The position numbers and the translations under genes are program-made. A stretch of DNA of 64,000 nt from Actinomycetota bacterium (lineage in GTDB: Bacteria > Actinomycetota > Actinomycetes > S36-B12): NCBI GenBank assembly GCA_016717115.1, contig JADKGE010000010.1, forward strand, positions 62,001-126,000, written 5' to 3'. Shown here piece after piece: positions 36,214 through 44,424 of the stretch. The notes under the pieces are model-generated. The model did no database searches. It saw nothing but the letters and a program-made list of their open reading frames with translations, and was not told where the DNA came from. How positions within the stretch are numbered: the stretch's first letter is position 1; every line of letters starts with the position of its first letter.

Positions 36214-36326
36214 GACTTGGCCTCCCATCAGCCCCTAAGGGCGGTCCGAACGCGGACACGGAGAGCCAAACGGCGACACCGGGACGAAACCCGATGTAGA
36301 TTCACGTCTTACCGCCAAGCAAGTCG

Positions 36327-36375
36327 CGAACCCCGCTCCGTTGTCCGACCCCCGTCGGATTTCGAGCGGGGTTCG
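36327..36375. repeat. Nested inverted repeat (cruciform)
   Basis: CGAACCCCGCT (36327-36337) pairs with AGCGGGGTTCG (36365-36375). TCCGAC and GTCGGA form an inner stem. It lies in noncoding DNA before the DnaA-like boxes. It may be a terminator or part of an origin. Confidence 0.45.
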
Positions 36376-36421
36376 TTCACTTGGCAGGGTACCGAGCGAA
36401 TTACATCCGTGAAAGTAGGCC

Positions 36422-36553
36422 TGTGGATAGTCCTGTGGACAACCTGGGGGAAAGCCCAAGATCCTCTGTGGATTCCGTGGGGACCTTCTGTGGGCTCGGA
36501 AGCCCGCTAGCAGCCATATTCCCCGAGAAGCGATGACCCGCACCTGTGGACGG
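36422..36553 (-). other. Cluster of DnaA-box-like sites, origin candidate
   Basis: Four same-orientation sites occur: TGTGGATAG (36422), TGTGGACAA (36434, perfect actinobacterial DnaA box), TGTGGATTC (36467) and TGTGGACGG (36545). No gene is visible. The cluster, beside a cruciform, suggests replication-initiator binding, although no initiator gene was recognised in the window. Confidence 0.4.
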
Positions 36554-36817
36554 AGATTCGTCCTTCAGTTCATGCCTTGAATGATGGGCGAAGGCCCAAC
36601 TGATGGACTGTGTCGCCAGAGTGACTGGCATCGCAAACCTGCAGTTGCCGCGATACAGGCAGTGGCGCCGCAGGGGAGCACGTGACGTGCATCGAGTTCG
36701 CGGCCGAACGATCGTGGACAACACCATCCCCGAGTGCTGCAACAGAAGCCGCCGCACACGATCGTGCACCCACGTTCCCGCATGGGTGGCGGCTTCGTGA
36801 CCGGGCTCTCCTGGTCT

Positions 36818-36922
36818 TCGCCCTATCCTCGCCCTTTCACTTCTCACACCCTTACTCACCGCCCTATGTCGAAAGGGCGAGGGCCAACTCTTCCGGAAAA
36901 GAAAGGGCGAAAGAAAGGGCGA
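36818..36922. repeat. GAAAGGGCGA repeats near att core
   Basis: GAAAGGGCGA occurs at 36871, 36901 and 36913 and in reverse at 36829-36838. A variant reverse copy (TCGCCCTAT) is at 36818. Grouping within 75-180 nt of the att core fits integrase arm sites or iterons. Confidence 0.5.
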
Positions 36923-36993
36923 AAACCGAGATCGGTGATACCGAATCGCATCCCGAAATCCGCAAGAGTTGTTTATTACCAGTACATTTTGGT

Positions 36994-37038
36994 TGGAGCC
37001 GCCTCGGGGATTTGAACCCCGGACCTACGCATTACGAG
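36994..37038 (-). other. 3' half of tRNA-Thr(CGT): att core
   Basis: On the minus strand this 45-nt sequence runs from the anticodon loop (CTCGTAATGCG) through the T arm (GGTTCAAATCC) to AGGCGGC-TCCA. The 5' half (expected to start GCCGCCT) is absent: the bases before it cannot form the anticodon stem, D arm or acceptor stem. This is the classic fragment carried by tRNA-targeting integrative elements. It is not a functional tRNA gene. Confidence 0.75.
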
Positions 37039-37123
37039 CCGTTCGCCGCCCCTCTAGGGTCACGCTCTTACTCGTGCATGCTCCGGCTTACCCCGGCATC
37101 TTCGGCCATACATGCGCCTTGTT

Positions 37124-37143
37124 CCGGGGCATATCCGGGGCAT
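37124..37143. repeat. CCGGGGCAT direct repeat
   Basis: CCGGGGCAT is repeated at 37124-37132 and 37135-37143, 86 nt beyond the att core on the side opposite the GAAAGGGCGA repeats. It is a candidate second arm for integrase or excisionase. Confidence 0.4.
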
Positions 37144-37188
37144 TTTGCGGCGGTCGACGCCACCTGGTTCATCGCGAATGCACCCACT

Positions 37189-38296
37189 TCACTCCGAGAC
37201 CGATGGGATCGTGATGGTGAACGTGGCTCCCTTGCCAAGGCCGGGGCTGTGTGCGGTGATGGTTCCGCCGTGGGCCCTTACCAACGCCCGGGCGATGGTC
37301 AGTCCGATGCCGCTACCGGTTGAGTCTGAGGCGCTAGTCGCGCGGTAGAAGCGGCCGAAGATCGCCTCGGCCTCCTCAAGGATGGAAGCCGTCACCCGTG
37401 TCGGTGACCGTCAGGAGTGCTTGGTCGGCCCGTCGCGACACGGCCAGGTCGACGCTGTCGCCGGGGTGAGTGTGGTGGAGGGCGTTGTCGAGGAGTTGGC
37501 TGATCACCTCACCGATCCGGTCGCGGTCGGTGCGCACGTAAATCGGTTCCGCGGCAGTGACGGCGAGGTCAACGCCGGCCGCGGTGAAACGGGCTCGCGC
37601 GGCTTTACTGACGGTTTGCGTGATAACGACCAGGTCGACGGTGTCGGCATGGACGATGAAGGCGCGCTCTTGAGCTCTGGACACCAGGGAGAGGTCGTCG
37701 ATGAGCCGTGACAACCGGGTGGCGTTGTCGGTGAGTGTTGCCAGCGTCGTGTTGTCGGCGGGCAGGACGCCGTCGGTGATCGCCTCGACGGTCGCGGTGA
37801 TGGCGGCCATCGGCGTGCGGAGCTGGTGGGCGACGTCGGCCATCAGCCGGATGCGGTCCTGCTCGGTGGACTGAAGCCGTGCGGCCAGACCGTTCACGGA
37901 TGCGGTCAGATCGGCGAGTTCGGGTCCCATGCGGGGGTCGTCGACATGGCCGGTGTAGTCCCCGGAGGCGAGGCGACCGGCGGCGTCGGCGGCGGTGGTG
38001 ATCGGCGTGGAGATGCGCCGCGAGACCAGGACCGCCATGGAGGCCGCGACGGCGCCGGCGATGACGACGCCGACGACGGTCGAGACCACGGTCGCCAGCG
38101 CGAATCCGTCAGCGACGTGGGTGGTGACGGTCGGGTCCTGAGCGACGCCGGCCTGCTGAAGGTGGCGGTAGAACACCCCTGGCGCGACGATGAGGGAGAC
38201 GATCATCAGGGTTCCGGCGCCGGCGAGGACGACCAGGGCCATGGCGCCGAAGATCCGCACGCGCAGGCTGGGGCCCGATCCGCCCGGCGCGCTCAT
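37189..38296 (-). pseudogene. Sensor histidine kinase split by frameshift
   Basis: The two halves together make a normal kinase of about 369 residues: two membrane segments, a HAMP region (SRRISTPITTAADAAGRLA), phosphorylated-His box (DVAHQLRTPMAAI), N box (LLDNALHH), then DTGDGFHP. One extra base near 37376-37383 shifts the frame. The continuation EEAEAIFGRFYRA and GSGIGLTIARAL is in the next frame to 37189. It pairs with the response regulator whose stop overlaps its start. It could be a sequencing indel or a recent mutation. Confidence 0.8.
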
Positions 38297-39066
38297 CCGG
38301 CGCCCATCCGGAAGCCGACTCCGCGGATGGTGACCACGTACCGGGGCGCCGCCGTGTCATCGCCGAGTTTCGCGCGAAGGTGCGCGACGTGGACGTCGAC
38401 GACCCGCTCGTCTCCGACCCATCCCGGGCCCCAGACCTCCTCGACGATGACGGCTCGCGTGTGCACACGGCGTGGTTGAGCGCTGAGCAGGTCGAGGATG
38501 TCGAACTCGGTTCGGGTCAGGTCGATGGGCATTCCAGCGAGGGTGACCTCACGGGCGGCCGGGTCGATCTGGAGGTCGCCAAAGACCCGGGACGCATCGG
38601 GGACTGAGGTCGGTGGAGTGCGTGGTCGGCGCAGCAGGACGTGGATGCGGGCGACCAGCTCGCGTGCGCTGAACGGCTTGGTGAGGTAGTCATCGGCGCC
38701 GACGGACAGGCCGATGAGCTTGTCGACCTCGTCGGTGCGGGCGGTCAGCATGATGATGTACGCGTCGGTGAAGGTGCGCACCTGCCGACACACCTCGATG
38801 CCGTCCAGTCCGGGCAGGCCCACGTCCAGCACGATGACGTCCGGCGACACTTCCCGCGCGGCCTGCACGGCGGCGAGCCCGTCCGCGACCTCGGTGACGG
38901 CGAAGCCGTCCTGTTCAAGGTAGCCGGAGATGACGCGGCGGATCGCCGTCTCGTCCTTCACGACCAGGACGTTCAGCGGCAACCCGACGGCGTCAATGGC
39001 CGTCACCAGGAATGCATTCTTCGGCATTGACTGAACCGTCCGAAGAGATGACCAGGTCATCGTCAT
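38293..39066 (-). CDS. OmpR-type response regulator
   Basis: This regulator has a receiver domain (VIVLDVGLPGLDGIEVC with the phospho-Asp; KPFS) and a winged-helix output domain (ELTRTEFDIL-like, VVDVHVAHLRAKLGD). The acidic pocket near residue 35 reads VVKDE rather than the usual VVDDE, so one metal-binding acid is Lys. The start is 39066 or 39027 (MPKNAF). The 39066 ATG overlaps the PepSY gene stop. It likely controls the metal genes with the adjacent kinase. Confidence 0.88.
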   Translation of the reverse strand: MTMTWSSLRTVQSMPKNAFLVTAIDAVGLPLNVLVVKDETAIRRVISGYLEQDGFAVTEVADGLAAVQAAREVSPDVIVLDVGLPGLDGIEVCRQVRTFTDAYIIMLTARTDEVDKLIGLSVGADDYLTKPFSARELVARIHVLLRRPRTPPTSVPDASRVFGDLQIDPAAREVTLAGMPIDLTRTEFDILDLLSAQPRRVHTRAVIVEEVWGPGWVGDERVVDVHVAHLRAKLGDDTAAPRYVVTIRGVGFRMGAG

Positions 39067-39875
39067 CGCATCATCCCGCCCCAGCTTGAGCCATTGGACC
39101 CGTCGTCCATCATCCCGCCCCAGCCATTCTGGTTCGCGGTGCCGTTGCCGTTGTTGTTCCAGTCCTGGCCCATCATCCCGTGCCAGTTGTCCGTCCAGCC
39201 GGTGGAGTTGCCGGTCACGGCGTGCCCGGTCACTCGGCCGGTGACGCCGTTGACCATGACCACGCCGAGCGCCTTGCCGTTCAGTGTGACCGGGAAGCGG
39301 TAGCCCATCGGGGTCCGAACGACGGTCCCGATGGAAGCGCCCGGTTCACGGGAGGCGAGCCAGTCTCGCGCCTTCGCGGCGGCCTGGGCGTCGGTGACGG
39401 TGAAGGCGGCGCCGGTGTTCCAGTTCTGGCCCATCATCCCGTGCCAGTTGTCGGTCCAGTCCGACTGGCCGGTGGTCAGGCCATGGCCGGCGACAGCCCC
39501 GGTCGTGCCGTTGACCATGACGACGCCGACCGTCTTGCCGTTCAAGGTCACCGTGAACCTGTAGCCCATCGGCACCGTCACGACGTCCCCGAGTGTGGCG
39601 CCCGGCTCCCGCGTGGTGATCCAGGCTTGCGCCTTCGCGCGGGCCCGGTCGGCGGTGACGGTGAAGTCGGCAGGCGCCGTCCAGGTGCCGCCCATCATGG
39701 TGTCCGGGTCCATCATCCAGCCGGGACCGTCGTTCCAGTCCGCGGCGACGGCCGCCGGCTGTGCGGTCGGGGTGCTGCTGGCGTTGACCGCGTACGCGGT
39801 GGCGGCTCCGATCGAGCCAAGCAGCGCCAGGGCGGTGACACCTAGGGCGATCAGGTAGCTGCGTCGGTTGGTCAT
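39063..39875 (-). CDS. Duplicated PepSY-like Met/His-rich exported protein
   Basis: A signal/anchor (residues 8-30) precedes two homologous units at about 69-132 and 158-221, each with REPGA, MGYRF and GVVMVNG segments, resembling PepSY domains. Between and after them the motif TDNWHGMMGQ recurs (141-150, 228-237). WMMDPDTMMGG near 53 and a C-terminal GGMMDD/GGMMR add Met. Met/His motifs are typical of extracellular Cu(I) binding. It is cotranscribed with a two-component system, so a metal-sensing or -buffering role is inferred. Confidence 0.7.
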   Translation of the reverse strand: MTNRRSYLIALGVTALALLGSIGAATAYAVNASSTPTAQPAAVAADWNDGPGWMMDPDTMMGGTWTAPADFTVTADRARAKAQAWITTREPGATLGDVVTVPMGYRFTVTLNGKTVGVVMVNGTTGAVAGHGLTTGQSDWTDNWHGMMGQNWNTGAAFTVTDAQAAAKARDWLASREPGASIGTVVRTPMGYRFPVTLNGKALGVVMVNGVTGRVTGHAVTGNSTGWTDNWHGMMGQDWNNNGNGTANQNGWGGMMDDGSNGSSWGGMMR

Positions 39876-40156
39876 GACGATCTCCTCATCTCGGCCAGCG
39901 CGGTTCGCCGGGTCCGGTAGGTCTGCTCATCGATCTCGCCGAGCGCGAACAGTCGGTCCAGGATCTGCTCGGGCGACTCGGGTGTCGTGGAGACGGGCTG
40001 CGGTGCAAGCGAGGCGGCGCGGGTGGTGCCTGACCCGGGCAGCAGGCGGATCACCAGGAAGATGATCAGGGCGATGAGAGCGATCCAGAACAGGCCCATC
40101 ATCATCCACATGAGGGGAGCGAAACTGCTCCCGCCGCCGCCATACCAATCCATCAT
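39872..40156 (-). CDS. SHOCT-domain membrane protein
   Basis: Start ATG 40156 (MMDWYGGGG) gives 94 residues. One membrane span is at about 15-37 (MMMGLFWIALIALIIFLVIR). The C-terminus is a SHOCT motif (PEQILDRLFALGEIDEQTYRTRRTAL). Its stop overlaps the PepSY-like gene start. It heads the leftward group with the two-component system, divergent from the ArsR gene. SHOCT proteins are commonly linked to copper genes; function is not established. Confidence 0.75.
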   Translation of the reverse strand: MMDWYGGGGSSFAPLMWMMMGLFWIALIALIIFLVIRLLPGSGTTRAASLAPQPVSTTPESPEQILDRLFALGEIDEQTYRTRRTALAEMRRSS

Positions 40157-40277
40157 CGGAACGCCTTCACCTTCGGATCGCGTGCTCGGTTCCCGCACTC
40201 ACCATCATCCGTGGCGAGTTGTGAGATACCGCCGCTCAGATCATTAAGGTTCTGTGTTGTTCGCCACTTGACGCTAT

Positions 40278-40295
40278 CATCGTTCTATGACGATG
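40278..40295. promoter_or_regulatory. ArsR operator candidate
   Basis: CATCGT and ACGATG form an inverted repeat with 6-nt spacer, overlapping the ATG of the ArsR gene. TATCAT at 40275-40280 could be its -10, implying a leaderless or very short leader. Autoregulation is inferred. Confidence 0.5.
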
Positions 40296-40673
40296 AAAGC
40301 GCCGCAGGGCGAAGAGATGCTGCACGGGGTGCCGGGGCGAGACGATGCGGCACTCGCCGCGGCGGCGGCGCTGTTTCGCGGCTTCGGCGACCCCTCGCGG
40401 CTGGCGATCGTGTGCCACCTGGCCCTCGGTGAGCACAACGTCCGCGACCTGACCGAGCACCTCGAACTGGCGCAGTCGACGGTGTCCGCGCACCTGCGCT
40501 GCCTGCTGGACTGCGGCATGGTCACCGTGCGCGCACGGGGCCGGTCCTCGGTGTACGCCCTGGCAGTCGACCATCAGATCCTGGATCTTCTCGCCGCCGC
40601 TGAGCGGCTCCTCGCCGCCACCGGCGACGCCGTCACCTTCTGCCCCCGCTACGGCATCCCCGCGCAGCCATGA
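40287..40673 (+). CDS. ArsR/SmtB-family metal regulator
   Basis: This 128-residue repressor has the ArsR winged-helix (FGDPSRLAIVCHLALGEHNVRDL, SQSTVSAHLRCLLDCGMV-like region). Candidate metal ligands include Cys in VCHLA, LRCLLDC and the late FCPRYG, resembling CmtR-type Cd/Pb sensors in using Cys. It overlaps the CDF gene by 4 nt. The start could also be ATG 40293. Confidence 0.85.
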   Translation: MTMKAPQGEEMLHGVPGRDDAALAAAAALFRGFGDPSRLAIVCHLALGEHNVRDLTEHLELAQSTVSAHLRCLLDCGMVTVRARGRSSVYALAVDHQILDLLAAAERLLAATGDAVTFCPRYGIPAQP

Positions 40674-41386
40674 CCGCCGTCGATCCCGGCCACCGCATGC
40701 CCGCTCCGCCCCTCTCTGCCCAGGACCGCTCCCGCCTCGGCCGCCGCGCCCAGCTGCTCGCCGGCGCCTCCGTGACCTACAACGCCATCGAGGCGATCGT
40801 CGCCATCATGGCCGGTGCGGCCGCGTCCTCGATCGCGCTGGTCGGGTTCGGCCTGGACTCCCTGGTCGAGATGTCCTCCGGTCTCATCATTCTGTGGCAG
40901 TTCCGCCGCCGACTTCCCGAGACCCGCGAACGCGCCGCGCTGCGCGCTATCGCGATCTCCTTCTTCGCCCTCGCTGTCTACGTGGCCTTCGAGTCGGTCC
41001 GCGGCCTGCTCACCGGTGAAGGCGGCGAGGCATCGCGGGTCGGGATCATCATCGCCACGCTGTCCCTCGTGATCATGCCCGTGCTGTCGTGGGCCCAGCG
41101 GCGCACCGGACGCCAGCTCGGCTCGGCCACCGTCGTCGCCGACTCCAAGCAGACCCTCCTGTGCACCTACCTGTCGGCCGTCCTGCTCGTCGGCCTGCTG
41201 CTGAATGCGACCCTCGGCTGGTGGTGGGCCGACCCCGCCGTTGGCCTGGTCATCGCCGCACTCGCCGTGCGCGAAGGACGCGAGGCCTGGCGCGGCGACG
41301 CCTGCACCTGCATCCCCGCCCCACGAGATCTGAACGATGACGGGTGCAGTGACGGGTGCGACACCTCACCCCAGGGTCAGCACTGA
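40670..41386 (+). CDS. CDF-family cation exporter with Cys-rich tail
   Basis: This 238-residue transporter has five to six membrane helices with the CDF pattern GFGLDSLVEMSSGLI in one helix and ADSKQTLLC in another. The C-terminus is short and Cys-rich (CTCIPAPRD, CSDGC), likely metal binding. It is cotranscribed with the ArsR regulator. Likely substrates are Zn, Cd or Pb; the regulator type favours soft divalent metals. Compact CDFs without the full C-terminal domain are known. Confidence 0.8.
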   Translation: MTAVDPGHRMPAPPLSAQDRSRLGRRAQLLAGASVTYNAIEAIVAIMAGAAASSIALVGFGLDSLVEMSSGLIILWQFRRRLPETRERAALRAIAISFFALAVYVAFESVRGLLTGEGGEASRVGIIIATLSLVIMPVLSWAQRRTGRQLGSATVVADSKQTLLCTYLSAVLLVGLLLNATLGWWWADPAVGLVIAALAVREGREAWRGDACTCIPAPRDLNDDGCSDGCDTSPQGQH

Positions 41387-42305
41387 TGGGCGCCGGACAC
41401 AGCCACGGCCGGTCCGTCAGCGCAGGAGGCAGGCATCGACGTCGCATGCTCGTCGTGCTCGCCCTCACCACGACGGTTCTCGTCGCGGAAGTGATCGGCG
41501 GATGGATCACCGGAAGCCTGGCGCTGCTCGCCGACGCCGGCCACATGTTCACCGACGTCGCCGGCATCACTCTGGCCATCCTCGCCGTCACGTTCGCCAG
41601 CCGGCCCGCCAGCGACACCCGCACCTACGGCTACTACCGCCTGGAGATCCTGGCCGCCGTCATCAATTCCGTCCTGCTGTTCGGCGTCGCGGCCTTCATC
41701 CTCGTCGAGGCGTGGCGCCGCTGGTCCGAGCCCCCCGACGTGGAGGGCGGCCTCATGCTCGCCTTCGCGACCGTCGGACTGGTCGCCAACCTCATCGGGC
41801 TCGCGGTCCTGCGATCCGGGTCCAAGGAGAGCCTGAACGTCAAGTGCGCCCACCTGGAGGTGCTCGGCGACACCTCGGATCCGCAGCGGTCATCGTCGCC
41901 GCGCTCGTCATCGCGCTCACCGGATGGCAGCGCGCCGACATCGTCGCGTCCGTCCTCGTCGCCGCCATGATCCTGCCCCGCACCTGGTCCCTCCTGCGCG
42001 AGGCCACCGACGTCCTCCTCGAAGCCGTCCCCGAGGGCACCGACCTCGCCGCCATCCGCCAGCACATCCTCGACACCCCCGGCGTCCTCGACGCGCACGA
42101 CCTGCACGTGTGGACCCTGACTTCGGGAATGCCGGTGCTGTCCGTCCACGTCGTCGTCGACGAGGCGGTCCTGGCTGACAACAGCGGTGGACAGGTACTC
42201 GACGCGCTCGGGGATTGCCTGGCCCACCACTTCGACGTCGAGCACTGCACTTTCCAGCTCGAACCCGCCGGACACGCCGACCACGAACACGCCCAGCACC
42301 ACTAG
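41386..42305 (+). pseudogene. CDF zinc-type exporter (CzcD/ZitB-like), frameshifted
   Basis: ATG 41386 overlaps the upstream stop. The first frame carries GHSHG, helices and the metal site LLADAGHMFTDVAG. A missing C near 41873 shifts the frame. The second frame restores helix 6 and the cytoplasmic domain (DAHDLHVWTLTSG, HFDVEHCTFQLE) with a His-rich end (HADHEHAQHH). Repairing one base gives about 306 residues, normal for CzcD. It may be broken or an assembly indel. Confidence 0.82.
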
Positions 42306-42383
42306 CCAACGGTACCCAGATGGCAGGTCGCCATCTCCTCCAACACTTCGTTGGCGTGTCCCTACTCGGGACGCTTGTTCCAG

Positions 42384-43949
42384 CTATTCGGGCTGGTTGG
42401 TCAGCCGATTCGTGACGCGTCCGATCAGGTATCGAGAGTGGATGCCCTCGTACATCATGTGCGTCACCAGCCCTGCGCGCGCATGCGGGAGATTGTGACA
42501 GTGAAACATCCAGGCACCGGGGTTGTCCGCCTTGAGGACGATTTCGTACGTCTCGCCGGGGAGAACCTCGAGAGAGTCGACCCACCAGGGAGCGCCCGTG
42601 GCCGGTTGGCCGTTACGAGACACGACAAGGGCGTGGTGGCCGTGCAGGTGCATCGGGTGGACGAGGAAGGGAGTCCTGTTCACGATGGTGAAACGGACGA
42701 CGTCACCGTCGCGCACCATGAAGATCGGCACCTTCGGGATGATCTTCCCGTTGATGGTGAACCACGTCCCGGCGCGGCCGTTGAGGAAGCCGGAGCGCGA
42801 CCCAATCCGGTAGGTGAAGTTGCGCTGGGGAGGCCCCAGGGCCGACAGGGCTTGGGCGGATCCCCCTGGAGTGCCGTAGGTGAGGGCGTCGAATCGAGCC
42901 GAGCTGCTGAGTTCCGGTGCGGCCCCGCTTCCATCTGGGCCGATCACGAGGGACGGCCCACTGAGGAGCCCGACGCGGGTGTTCTGGGAACTGACCGTGA
43001 CGAGGAGGTCGATTCGCCCGCCGGCGGGCACGTCGACGTAGCTGTTCGACAGCATGGTGCCGCCCGGGATGTCAAATCCATCGATCGCCGCCACGATGAA
43101 CGGCTGGGTGGCGCTGACCAACGCTGGTCCGTTGTTCGAGTTCACGAATCGCACGCGAGTCGTGCCCGCGACGACCGGGACGTACGTCGATCCCGCAGCG
43201 CCGTTCAGCGTCGTGACGGTGCCGTAGGTGTGCACGAGTGCGAGTAGGTCAGATGTCGGCGCGGATTCGACGAAGGCATCGCTAGGCGAGGGCTGGATGA
43301 CCAGGGCGCCGATCAGGCCCATGCGAACCTCGCGCACGGAGTCCTGATGGGCGTGGTACCAGTAGGTACCGGCGTCAGGGACGACGAAGCGGTAGACGAA
43401 CTCCTCTCCGGGCAGAACGGCGTTCTGCGTGACGCCCGCGACCCCGTCCTGACTGCCGACGAGGTCGACTCCGTGCCAGTGGATCGTCACCCCGCGGGTC
43501 ACGTCCTGGTTCGTCAGGCGAACCTCCACGAGGTCGCCTTGGGTCGCCCGAAGGGTCGGACCCGGCGTCGACCCGTTGAAGGTCATCACCTGTTGGCGAA
43601 GTCCACCGACGACCTGGTAGCCCATCGCCGCCGTCAGAGTGAAGAGTGCATCCGGCGCGCGGTCAGGGGCCTGAAGTGCGTCGAGGGTGCGATGCGGCGC
43701 GCGTCCAACCGGCCCGCCTCCGTAGTCCGGCACTCCCATCTCCATCATGGAATAGCTCGACGGCATCACGCTCGCCGAGCACGCCGCCATGCGCCGGTCG
43801 TTGCCGATGCTCCCGCACGGCGGCGTCCCCGCCGCGGCAGCCCGAGTGGCCGGTCCAGATCCGAGGAGCGCGAGCGCCGTCATTCCCAGCAACCGTCGCC
43901 GCGAAATGCGCTTAATCGCGACCTCCCAACCTGGCCAGCGGCTCGTCAC
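42384..43949 (-). CDS. Tat-exported multicopper oxidase
   Basis: This roughly 521-residue enzyme begins with a Tat signal (SRRRLLGMTALALLGSGPA). Cupredoxin copper sites are visible in the four canonical places: HWHGVD, WYHAHQ, HPMHLHGHH and HCHNLPHARAGL. The penultimate motif gives the type 1/type 3 Cys between His. It probably oxidises Cu(I) outside the membrane, as CueO/CopA do. GTG 43949 is preferred; TTG 43955 is also open. Confidence 0.85.
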   Translation of the reverse strand: MTSRWPGWEVAIKRISRRRLLGMTALALLGSGPATRAAAAGTPPCGSIGNDRRMAACSASVMPSSYSMMEMGVPDYGGGPVGRAPHRTLDALQAPDRAPDALFTLTAAMGYQVVGGLRQQVMTFNGSTPGPTLRATQGDLVEVRLTNQDVTRGVTIHWHGVDLVGSQDGVAGVTQNAVLPGEEFVYRFVVPDAGTYWYHAHQDSVREVRMGLIGALVIQPSPSDAFVESAPTSDLLALVHTYGTVTTLNGAAGSTYVPVVAGTTRVRFVNSNNGPALVSATQPFIVAAIDGFDIPGGTMLSNSYVDVPAGGRIDLLVTVSSQNTRVGLLSGPSLVIGPDGSGAAPELSSSARFDALTYGTPGGSAQALSALGPPQRNFTYRIGSRSGFLNGRAGTWFTINGKIIPKVPIFMVRDGDVVRFTIVNRTPFLVHPMHLHGHHALVVSRNGQPATGAPWWVDSLEVLPGETYEIVLKADNPGAWMFHCHNLPHARAGLVTHMMYEGIHSRYLIGRVTNRLTNQPE

Positions 43950-44148
43950 GCGCAACCCTGGGGGGCGTTCGCCGTCGCCTCGGTTCCTGACCGGTTCCGC
44001 CTTCTGGAACCTAGCCCCCGATCGGATGACTGCGCAACGGTCACGAAGATCGAGACCTTCATCGATTCTTCATTGTGCGGACAGCGCTTGCGCACAATGG
44101 TCCGTCACCCTGTGACTCGGCAGTCAGTTGGAGTCAGAGGACGAGGCC

Positions 44149-44424
44149 ATGTTGCATTGGAACCACGGCGGGTGGGACGTCATCGCTGTTGCATGCGTGG
44201 TCACGATTCTCTGCTTCTGGGCGATCCTCCTGGGGGTCGTCATCTGGACGATTGCGAAGTACACCCGTTCCCCTCCACCGCGGGGTCACGAAGTCGGCTT
44301 GCCCCGGAAGTGGCCTGACCATCCGTTCCCGCCGCCCCATCTGCGTTCACCGCAGCGCGTGCTCGCGCCCGCGGCCAGGGTTTCCGAGACCCAGCCCTCA
44401 CCGCGGCGGCCGGTCGGCTCCTAG
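44149..44424 (+). CDS. Small single-span membrane protein
   Basis: ATG 44149 follows GGACGAGG. The 91-residue product (MLHWNHGGWD...) has one membrane span (VIAVACVVTILCFWAILLGV) and a Pro/Arg-rich cytoplasmic tail. It sits between leftward multicopper oxidase and ResB genes. Function unknown. Confidence 0.6.
   Translation: MLHWNHGGWDVIAVACVVTILCFWAILLGVVIWTIAKYTRSPPPRGHEVGLPRKWPDHPFPPPHLRSPQRVLAPAARVSETQPSPRRPVGS

Noticed and set aside
36961..37080. Complete tRNA gene
   Set aside because: Only the 3' half matches. The acceptor 5' strand, D arm and anticodon stem partner are missing.
42318..42336. AGATGGC/GCCATCT hairpin between convergent genes as terminator
   Set aside because: The stem has only seven pairs and lacks a T-run, so it is too weak to call.
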